Below, piece after piece: positions 34,765 to 41,305 of a stretch of DNA of 64,000 nt (its first letter is position 1; each line of letters opens with the position of its first letter). The position numbers and the translations under genes were made by a program. Source of the stretch: Alterisphingorhabdus sp038748365 (GTDB lineage: Bacteria; Pseudomonadota; Alphaproteobacteria; Sphingomonadales; Sphingomonadaceae); the NCBI GenBank assembly GCA_038748365.1, contig JBCDIZ010000003.1, forward strand, positions 186,001-250,000, read 5' to 3'. Under the pieces are notes generated by a model. The model worked only from the letters and a program-made list of their open reading frames with translations, was not told the origin of the DNA and searched no databases.

Positions 34765-35007
34765 TCAGCGGGCCGCCGCGATCATACCGCCCAGCTCATC
34801 ACACAGCGCCAACCGTTGTTTTTTCAGCATTTCCGCATGGTCATCCGAGCACGGTTCAATCTCCGTCTCAATGCGGTGAATGGCGCGGTTGACCTCATGA
34901 TAACGCTCGGCCTGACGAGAAAAATGCGCATCCTCCAGCTTCAACCGATGAATGGTCGCCACATCCTGCGGAAATTCCTCGGCCAGTTCATGCGGGGTGT
35001 GCGACAT
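34765..35007 (-). CDS. YdcH family protein (DUF465)
   Basis: 80 residues, highly helical and charged. The DUF465 pattern LKLEDAHFSRQAERYHEVNRAIHRIE and MLKKQRLALCDELGGMI is clear. The family forms short coiled coils; its role is unknown. Only about 40 bases separate it from the DksA-like gene, suggesting an operon of YdcH, DksA-like and DsrE proteins. Confidence 0.85.
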   Translation of the reverse strand: MSHTPHELAEEFPQDVATIHRLKLEDAHFSRQAERYHEVNRAIHRIETEIEPCSDDHAEMLKKQRLALCDELGGMIAAAR

Positions 35008-35130
35008 ATTTGCTCTCCTGCTGATTCACGACTCATGTCGTGATGAATGCGGGTATTATGCCAGCGAAGGAGCGATGGTTCTTTGCGCTGGATCAAAAAT
35101 GGGGGAGAGAGTGAGTGAGTCTTTGTTTAG

Positions 35131-35376
35131 CCCTCAAGCGCCGGGCGGGGTTTGTTTTCTCTCACGGCCTGTTCGCTGGCGCGAACGCCTCCGAGGAGGC
35201 GGCCTATCGGCCGACGCGCAGTCGCGCTTGCGAACCCTGCGGGTTCGGGGTGCCACAAAGCACAGTCTTGATTTTCGGCAGTGCCGGAACCGAAAGGTTC
35301 CGCAAGGCCGACCGGCCGCCGCGCCTTATTGGCGCCGTAGCCAAGGGCCCGGATGGGCCCGCCCGGCGCTTGAGGG
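35131..35376. repeat. 246-bp hairpin-rich element with 19-bp perfect inverted ends (MITE-like)
   Basis: Ends CCCTCAAGCGCCGGGCGGG and CCCGCCCGGCGCTTGAGGG are exact complements. Inside are at least four more hairpins (for example GAACC-CTGC-GGTTC, CGGAACC-GAAA-GGTTCCG, GGGCCC-GGAT-GGGCCC). The left half (about 35158-35262) is clearly related to a stretch at 39540-39632. No transposase. It fills most of the 449-base gap after the YdcH gene. Confidence 0.7.
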
Positions 35377-35456
35377 ACCGAAAATAAAGTTCACAAAGTT
35401 CACACCTATGAAGCCTTGCGCAAGCTGGGGTCTTGCGTTTTACTGTTGGATATCTC

Positions 35457-36098
35457 CTACAGCTTTTCCGCCCGCAATTGGCGCGTCAGCTTGGGCAAGG
35501 CCTCGCGTGCTGATTTGACATAATCATTGCTATAGCCGGTCACCGTGCCAAATGTATGCGGTCGCAGATTTTGCAGCAGGAACATAAGCAACCTGTCAGA
35601 ATGCCGCCGCCGCGTCGTGACCTCACCATCAGGGCTGACCACCTCTTCAACAACACCATTGACCGCGCGCTCCATGGCAATATCGGTCAGCCGCACCGTG
35701 GCCAGATCCAATGCCCTCTCCCAGGCATCGGCAAAAGCCTTGCCCTGTGGTTTCAGGCGGAAGCGATAGGCGCTGCTGGCTGAGAGACCGACTTCCTCAG
35801 CCGCATGCGATACACAGCCATGTTCGGCCAGCGCCTCAAGAAACAGCTTCTGCCGCTCCACCGTCCAGCCATTCCCTCTTTTGCGGGTCTTGACGGTGGT
35901 ATCCGCTTGCGGCTCGGATGCGGTCGGCAGCTCAGGCGCGATCAAGTCCGCAATGCCCGTATCCTGATGCGGCGCTTCGGCTTGCTTGCGATATTCGGGC
36001 AGATAATGGCGATAGTCACAGGAATTATTCGGGGGATCATTCGGATCAGGCAGTGAATAATCGCGGTCAGGAGTTTCGTGGGAATAGGGATCGGTCAT
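35457..36098 (-). CDS. Helix-turn-helix protein resembling a phage terminase small subunit
   Basis: 213 residues. The N-terminal 80 are disordered (Pro/Asp-rich). The core GWTVERQKLFLEALAEHGCVS, then HAAEEVGLSASSAYRFR, is an HTH of the sort found in phage terminase small subunits, and the C-terminal half is helical with LRPHTFG. No terminase large subunit, portal or integrase gene adjoins it, so it is either a domesticated phage gene or a host DNA-binding protein. A frame-conserved ATG starts it. Confidence 0.65.
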   Translation of the reverse strand: MTDPYSHETPDRDYSLPDPNDPPNNSCDYRHYLPEYRKQAEAPHQDTGIADLIAPELPTASEPQADTTVKTRKRGNGWTVERQKLFLEALAEHGCVSHAAEEVGLSASSAYRFRLKPQGKAFADAWERALDLATVRLTDIAMERAVNGVVEEVVSPDGEVTTRRRHSDRLLMFLLQNLRPHTFGTVTGYSNDYVKSAREALPKLTRQLRAEKL

Positions 36099-36194
36099 GG
36101 CGTACGTCCTTTCGCTATGGGGAAAGGATGCATTTTACCGGAACATGGGGTGTGTAGGACAGGGTGGGGAGTCATCGGCATCAGCTTTGCCATA

Positions 36195-36230
36195 TTCGTC
36201 ATCCCGAACCCTAACTTCGTCATCCCGAAC
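36195..36230. repeat. Two direct copies of a 15-base unit in an intergenic repeat
   Basis: TTCGTCATCCCGAAC occurs twice with starts 21 bases apart, the second running into a hairpin (CCCGAACTTGTTTCGGG). It lies in the 326-base stretch between the HTH gene and the next gene. The rest of that stretch shows no gene. Confidence 0.55.
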
Positions 36231-36407
36231 TTGTTTCGGGAACTGGCGCAACGACCCCTGCACCTCTGGGTCGAGGGAGAGATTTCAAGCGCTGTTGCAT
36301 GCCATCCGGTCGCTATGACGGTTCGGAACGGTATGACTATTTGAGGTGAGCACTTGCTCTTGGTGCGAGAGCTGTTTTGCAAAAAGTGCGTGCATAGCGC
36401 ATCGCCT

Positions 36408-36421
36408 TAAGATATATCTTA
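36408..36421. promoter_or_regulatory. 14-bp perfect palindrome abutting a start codon
   Basis: TAAGATATATCTTA ends three bases before the ATG of the next gene. AGATAT-type palindromes of this form are common operator sites for small winged-helix regulators (PadR-like; an inference). There is no clear ribosome site between it and the ATG, so the transcript may be leaderless. Confidence 0.5.
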
Positions 36422-36424
36422 GAT

Positions 36425-36877
36425 ATGTCGAAGATAGACTCAATTGCCGTCCCGCACGACAGCCTGCTGGCCGAATTTGGCCCGGCCCATGCCTATCGCG
36501 ATTGCTTTGCGCGGTGCGTCAGCGGCCATGTCAGTCTCGCTGACTTTATCGAGCGCTTCTATTGCGGCCGGGCGTTTCGCCCCGAGCGGCTGGTGCTGGG
36601 ACTGATCGGGCGCGGCGCATCCGATACGGACGCGATCAGACTGGCGAGCGGCGAGGCGCAGAGCTTTGCCGCGTGGAATATCGTGGAGCGCCGTGACCGG
36701 GAAATTCTGCTACAGGATTTCCGCGGTGCCACCGCAAGCTGGCTATCGGTGCGGCATCATGGGGATACCACCACGCTGCTGTTCGGAAGCTGGGTCGGCC
36801 AGCCGGACCGGACCATCGTCAGAGCGCTGATGCCCTTTCACCGCTGGTATTCGCGGGTGCTGTTGGGCGGGGTTTAG
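36425..36877 (+). CDS. Uncharacterised protein, 150 residues
   Basis: A soluble protein that I cannot place with certainty. It contains FIERFYCGRAFRPERLVLGL, SGEAQSFAAWNIVERRDREILLQDF and a strand-rich C-terminus (TASWLSVR, TTLLFGSWVG). It loosely resembles the DUF2867/polyketide-cyclase-like group of small fold proteins, but this is a guess. It stands alone between repeats, with a perfect palindrome directly before its ATG, suggesting tight transcriptional control. Confidence 0.68.
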   Translation: MSKIDSIAVPHDSLLAEFGPAHAYRDCFARCVSGHVSLADFIERFYCGRAFRPERLVLGLIGRGASDTDAIRLASGEAQSFAAWNIVERRDREILLQDFRGATASWLSVRHHGDTTTLLFGSWVGQPDRTIVRALMPFHRWYSRVLLGGV

Positions 36878-36987
36878 TTTTCAGCGCTACTCTTACGATT
36901 CGGGGAAGAGATTTGATTGGCAGCTGCCTTAAATCCCGCCGCTATGACGCTTCAGAGCAGGATGATTATTAGTGGTGAAGTGTTGGC

Positions 36988-37762
36988 TCACTCCCGCGAA
37001 GGAGGGTCGAGACGCAAAACCTGCTGACGATCGTCCGCTTCAGTTCGGTTATCCTCGGGTACAACTGGTTTGCGCGATTTCAGCCATTCTTCAATTATTG
37101 GATAAGCCATCTCGCGTGCAGAAAGAAACAGCTCCATCTGATTTCGCATTTGAGTTTCTGAAAGAAGTGCATAATCACCACGGTTCCAGATTTCTGGCGT
37201 ACGCACACCATCTTCTTCAGGTAGAAAAATGATCTCTGCATCACTGTTCTGAAAGTCAGTCAGCGAGAAGATAGCATCTTCCAAAATCGTCATTAAAAGC
37301 CTTCGCTGGAAGTCGTCTAAAGGCACGGATTTCCATCCAAATACGAAGGTTGGACGGAACTCTCCGTTTTCCCGAGACACAAGTGTTGGGCGAACTGGAA
37401 CAAACAGTTCCCGGCCAATCGGAAAGGACACACTAAAATCCGAAAACGCAGGTACACCTGTGTATTGACGCGTACTCGCGTATTGGCAGAATGCCTCAAC
37501 AAATTCGATAACTGCAGTTCTTGACGGCGAACTCTTCAGCTCGTGTGCTGCTCGCTTTGCCTGATTGATATCACACCATCCAAGCACCAAATCACGGATG
37601 ATTTTTAGACCTTCAACGTAGGATACTGTCGGCATACCCCTTTGCAAAAGCCACATATGCTTTAAGCGTTTTATGAAGGTCATCAAAGTTATATCGAACA
37701 AAATTTGGCGCAGCTGGAATGCGGTCCAATTTACGAAATATATCTGCAGCGCGTTTACTCAT
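36988..37762 (-). CDS. Unknown-function partner of the Panacea-domain gene, reading frame interrupted
   Basis: The gene starts with an ATG overlapping the stop of the preceding Panacea-domain gene (ATGA). The first frame reads MSKRAADIFRKLDRIPAAPN and on to KAYVAFAKG, then stops after 49 codons. The remaining 215 codons (from about MPTVSYVEGLKIIRD) are in another frame. Removing one G from the GGGG run at 37637-37640 joins them into one 256-residue protein. The long part has PIGRELFVPVRPTLV, TFVFGWKSVPLDDFQRRLL and RGDYALLSETQMRNQ, a conserved-looking soluble domain without recognised catalytic motifs. Base composition is AT-richer than the flanks. It may be a toxin, but this is inference. 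A sequencing error, true frameshift or programmed slip are all possible. Confidence 0.65.
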
Positions 37763-38244
37763 TGCCTAACCTCTTGCTGATAAGAGCGCTTTATTAACTC
37801 ATTAGATATCTGCATTCCTGGATTAGCTCGTCCCGAGTGCTGCCAAACTTGATCCCAAGGTCCTCCTGCAAGATGGGATAAAGCTCTTAAATGCGCTGCT
37901 GAGAAACGCACATACCTATCAATCAGCTCTACTAAACGCTCGCGCTCACCTGTGCCAAAATTGGCAACAGCTTCCTCTACCTCACCTGAAAATGGACTTA
38001 CGCGTGTTGCCCTGCCCTTTATCGGACTTTCCCCCCACTTCTTGAATTCTTGATAAAGCTCTCTGAATACTGGTCCATGCTGCCAAGCTTCAATCTTAGC
38101 TCCAACTAGAGGCTCACCTTCCTCAATCATGAAATCGCAGTGAACGAAGAATACAATCTTGTTTATCGCCATGTTTGTAACATCAAGATTGAGTTCATCT
38201 GCGCGTGCCAGAACTTCATTTGCAATTACACGCACATCTATCAT
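37759..38244 (-). CDS. Panacea/SocA-type antitoxin-domain protein (DUF4065)
   Basis: 161 residues from MIDVRVIANEVLARAD. It matches the Panacea (formerly DUF4065, GepA/SocA-like) domain: NMAINKIVFFVHCDFMIEEG, LVGAKIEAWQHGPVFRELYQEF, and a C-terminal helix SAAHLRALSHLAGGPWDQVW. Proteins of this domain act as antitoxins with very varied toxin partners, and SocA of Caulobacter is an adaptor for ClpXP degradation of its toxin. Here the next gene overlaps by four bases, as in toxin-antitoxin pairs. An upstream GAGG site supports the start; a longer frame to the left is not family-like. Confidence 0.82.
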   Translation of the reverse strand: MIDVRVIANEVLARADELNLDVTNMAINKIVFFVHCDFMIEEGEPLVGAKIEAWQHGPVFRELYQEFKKWGESPIKGRATRVSPFSGEVEEAVANFGTGERERLVELIDRYVRFSAAHLRALSHLAGGPWDQVWQHSGRANPGMQISNELIKRSYQQEVRQ

Positions 38245-38326
38245 GCTAGCATGCGCCTCACCCAATGAGCGATGTTTGATAGTCGATTTTTGACCATTAA
38301 GTTCCACATTTGTTCTATACACGATT

Positions 38327-38350
38327 CGGCACCGTTAAACAACGGTGCCG
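38327..38350. terminator. 10-bp hairpin between nrdB and the Panacea gene
   Basis: CGGCACCGTT and AACGGTGCCG form a perfect stem around AAAC, 20 bases beyond the nrdB stop and about 80 before the Panacea gene start. There is no T-run, so it is a Rho-type or weak terminator of nrdB, or an attenuator for the antitoxin unit. Confidence 0.5.
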
Positions 38351-38369
38351 ATAGTGATTATTTGCAGTT

Positions 38370-39425
38370 TTACTCCGCCGCAACCTCGGCCGCGTCGAAC
38401 ATATCCGGCCCCTCATCCTCGGCCGCGCAATTCGCCGCTTCGCCGGTTTTGGCTTTGCGGTTGTCGAAGGTCTCCCAGACATCGTTCCAGTTGCCGCGGG
38501 TCGCGCCTTTGGAATATTCGGTGGCGCGGGTTTCGAAGAAGTTGGCGTGCTCGACACCGTTGAGCAGCGGCGAGAGCCAGGGCAGCGGGTGCTCGTCGAT
38601 CATATAGATCGGCTTGAGGCCCAGCTGGCCGAGGCGCCAATCGGCGATATAGCGGATGTACTTCTTGATGTCCTTTGCGCGCATGCCCTCGACCGGGCCC
38701 AGCTCAAAAGCGAGATCAATAAACGCATCTTCCAGCCGCACTGTCTTCTGACAGATATCGACAATATCCTCCTTCACCGCCTTGGTGAGGCACTGGCGTT
38801 CCTCGCAAAAGGTGTGGAACATCTTGATAATGCCTTCGCAATGCAGCGATTCATCGCGCACCGACCAGCTGACGATCTGGCCCATGCCCTTCATCTTGTT
38901 AAAGCGCGGGAAGTTCATCAGCATGGCGAAGCTGGCGAACAGCTGTAGCCCCTCGGTAAAGCCGCCGAACATCGCCAGGGTGCGGGCGATATCCTCGTCA
39001 TTATCGACGCTGAACTGCTGCATATAATCATGCTTGTCGGCCATTTCCTCATATTCGAGGAAGGCGCTGTACTCGCTCTCGGGCATGCCAATGGTGTCGA
39101 GCAGGTGCGAGTACGCAGCGATATGCACCGTCTCCATATTGGAGAAGGCGGTGAGCATCATCTTGATCTCGGTCGGCTTGAACACGCGGCCATATTTGTC
39201 GTGATAGCAATCCTGCACCTCAACATCGGCCTGGGTGAAGAAGCGGAAGATCTGCGTCAACAGGTTGCGCTCATGCTCGGTGATCTTCTGCGCCCAGTCG
39301 CGGCAATCCTCACCCAGAGGCACCTCTTCGGGCATCCAGTGGATCTGCTGTTGGCGTTTCCAGAAATCATAAGCCCAGGGATATTCAAACGGCTTATAGG
39401 TCTTGCGGGCTTCTAATAGAGACAT
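38370..39425 (-). CDS. nrdB: Ribonucleoside-diphosphate reductase, beta subunit (class Ia)
   Basis: Makes the tyrosyl radical/di-iron cofactor for deoxynucleotide synthesis; 351 residues. Iron ligands and radical region appear in QADVEVQDCYHDKYG, FSNMETVHIAAYSHLL and VRDESLHCEGIIKMFH. The C-terminal tail (acidic, DEGPDMFDAAEVAAE) is the part that docks on the alpha subunit. nrdA lies on the same strand upstream, separated by a glycosyltransferase gene and repeats, an unusual gap for an nrdAB pair. Confidence 0.95.
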   Translation of the reverse strand: MSLLEARKTYKPFEYPWAYDFWKRQQQIHWMPEEVPLGEDCRDWAQKITEHERNLLTQIFRFFTQADVEVQDCYHDKYGRVFKPTEIKMMLTAFSNMETVHIAAYSHLLDTIGMPESEYSAFLEYEEMADKHDYMQQFSVDNDEDIARTLAMFGGFTEGLQLFASFAMLMNFPRFNKMKGMGQIVSWSVRDESLHCEGIIKMFHTFCEERQCLTKAVKEDIVDICQKTVRLEDAFIDLAFELGPVEGMRAKDIKKYIRYIADWRLGQLGLKPIYMIDEHPLPWLSPLLNGVEHANFFETRATEYSKGATRGNWNDVWETFDNRKAKTGEAANCAAEDEGPDMFDAAEVAAE

Positions 39426-39539
39426 GGCTTACTGCTCCTCATTACATCTCGAAATATAGGGATTTTTGCGGAAAATTGAAAGCTCGGTGCCGGTTGCGCC
39501 GGGGTCTGATCTGTGGGTTGGTTGTGGATAGAGTTGTTT

Positions 39540-39632
39540 TGCTCTCACGGCCTGTTCGCTGGCGCGAACGCCTCCGAGGGGGCGGCCTGACCGGCCGGCG
39601 GCCAGTCGGCCTTGCGAGCGCTGCGCGCTCGG
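39540..39632. repeat. Partial copy of the hairpin-rich element
   Basis: The stretch beginning CTCTCACGGCCTGTTCGCTG is nearly identical to the left half of the 246-bp element at 35131-35376, then diverges. The 19-bp ends of that element are not present, so it is a remnant or a shared module. Confidence 0.65.
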
Positions 39633-39661
39633 GGCGCTATTCGACAGGCAAAGTTCAACAT

Positions 39662-39771
39662 CGTCATTGCGAGGAGAGAGCGCAAGCGAACGACGCGGCA
39701 ATCCAGAGCCACCGGGTACAGCGCTTGCGGCACTGGATTGCCGCGCTCCCTGACGGTCGCTCGCAATGACG
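39662..39771. repeat. CGTCATTGCGAG-type dispersed inverted repeat
   Basis: CGTCATTGCGAGG at one end and TCGCAATGACG at the other, with inner complementary parts GGCAATCCAG and CTGGATTGCC. It is about 110 bp long and lies just beyond the stop of the glycosyltransferase gene. This form is common between genes in alphaproteobacteria. Confidence 0.7.
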
Positions 39772-39790
39772 AAAGGCAAAAGGCTCCCAA

Positions 39791-41113
39791 TCACGCGACC
39801 GCCCTTTCCCGCTGCGGCGCTTTGTGGCCAAGCATCTGGTCGACCAGCGCGTCGATCTTCTCAAACTGCAGGCTGCGGACAAAATTGTGCGTCGGCGCTT
39901 CGGGCAGGTCGGGGATCCGGCCGCAATGCGCCGCTTTCTGCTCCAGCCATTGCAGCAGCTGGTCGGCAATCGCCTGCGGATCATTGGAGGCGAGGCCGAA
40001 GCCATGGTCGCGGATAATCTCCACCGTTTCGCCCTGTTCCGAGCCCATGGCCAGCATCGGGCGGCGCGCGCCGATATATTCAAACAGCTTGCCGGGGATA
40101 ACGCCTGCAGTCTTCGCTTGGTTTGATCGGCAGATGATCAGCACATCGACCCGCCGCTCCAGCGCCAATATCTCCTCACGCGGCACCAATGCGCGAAACT
40201 CGACCGAGCCGAGCACATCATGCTCTTTGGCGAGCTGGGTCACATAATCATATTCATCATGGAAGAAGAGCACGCGGATCTTCGCCGCCTGCTCGCGCGG
40301 CAACAGCGCGATGGCGGCGAACAGCGGGCGCGGATCGCGGTGGCCGGCATAGATGACGCCGGCATGGATCAACGTTAGCCGCTCCGGATCATAAGCGGTC
40401 GGCGCTTCGGCGCTGTCTGTTTCCAGGGCGAAATCTTCCGGGTCAAAGCCATTATAGGCGAGGCAGACGGGCGCGTCGAAATGCTGTTGCAACTCGGCCA
40501 CTGCGCTTTTGGTAACGCCGACAAAGGCATCGGCAGCGGGCAAAATCCGCCGCGCCATGCGGTTGTTGAAAATCTCGGGCAGCCAGTGATGGCTGGTATA
40601 GGGATTGTCGATCCAGACATCGCGCTGCTCGGATATCCAGGGCAGGCCGGTCGCCGCCTTGATCTTGGCCGCGGCGATATGCGCACTATTGGGCGGGCCG
40701 GAGGAATAGATAAGCGCCGGAGATGTGTCGCGCGCAATCGCGATGCCGCGCTCAGCAGCCCGGCTGACCCAGTGCGGATTATAGCGGTCCGGCATCGCCT
40801 GAAAGCTCCACAATATCTGCCGCAAACGACCCGGCGCAGCATCCGGCTCAACTGTCTTGGCGGTTTTCTCGCTGGTCGCTGCATTTGTGTTTGCGCTTCC
40901 GCTGCTGTCAATCGGCAAAAACTCGGCCGTGATCCCATCCACGTCGAGCGCCTGATGCACGCCCAGCGCTCCCGGATTGGCCGCCGCCAGCACATGCACC
41001 CGCCGCCCCTCAGCCGCCCAGTGCCGCGCCAACGCCCCCGTACGCACCGCCCCCGCCATTGCATAAGGCGGGAAATTGGGGGTGATCATCAGGATGTTAT
41101 CAGCATGCGGCAC
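39791..41113 (-). CDS. Glycosyltransferase (group 1, GT4-like)
   Basis: About 440 residues. The N-terminal domain has ILMITPNFPPYAMAGAVRTG and WISEQRDVWIDNPY; the C-terminal domain has LTLIHAGVIYAGHRDP and GKLFEYIGARRPMLAMGSEQG, the donor-binding end. This matches GT-B enzymes for polysaccharide or glycan assembly in sphingomonads. A GTG preceded by AAGGG is the most likely start; an earlier GTG would add 19 unlike residues. It lies between nrdA and nrdB, with no pathway link to them. Confidence 0.85.
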   Translation of the reverse strand: MPHADNILMITPNFPPYAMAGAVRTGALARHWAAEGRRVHVLAAANPGALGVHQALDVDGITAEFLPIDSSGSANTNAATSEKTAKTVEPDAAPGRLRQILWSFQAMPDRYNPHWVSRAAERGIAIARDTSPALIYSSGPPNSAHIAAAKIKAATGLPWISEQRDVWIDNPYTSHHWLPEIFNNRMARRILPAADAFVGVTKSAVAELQQHFDAPVCLAYNGFDPEDFALETDSAEAPTAYDPERLTLIHAGVIYAGHRDPRPLFAAIALLPREQAAKIRVLFFHDEYDYVTQLAKEHDVLGSVEFRALVPREEILALERRVDVLIICRSNQAKTAGVIPGKLFEYIGARRPMLAMGSEQGETVEIIRDHGFGLASNDPQAIADQLLQWLEQKAAHCGRIPDLPEAPTHNFVRSLQFEKIDALVDQMLGHKAPQRERAVA

Positions 41114-41187
41114 GGCGATACTTAGCCCTTGATGGTTACTAAAGGCCCGGTCGAATGATGTGCCGACCACGCACTCCTTGTCTTTTC

Positions 41188-41267
41188 GTCATTCCGTCGG
41201 AGTCTGGAAGTCAGGGCGGCAAAGTGAATGCTTGCTACCCGAGACCCCGGATCACATCCGGAATGAC
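41188..41267. repeat. Short inverted repeat with GTCATTCC / GGAATGAC ends
   Basis: An 80-base palindromic unit between the nrdA stop and the glycosyltransferase start. Ends GTCATTCC and GGAATGAC pair, and the pieces in between (GGAGTCTGG, CCGGATCACATCCGG) give further hairpins. Confidence 0.55.
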
Positions 41268-41305
41268 GATATATTATGTCCCTAGTCGATGGCTCTGGCG
41301 GTCAA

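Noticed and set aside
34952..35518. Open frame running through the hairpin-rich element
   Set aside because: The frame consists of repeat sequence (Arg/Gly-rich translation), which matches an untranslated palindromic element.
36195..36230. Start of a CRISPR array
   Set aside because: Only two 15-base units without spacer-like regularity; it is a dispersed repeat.
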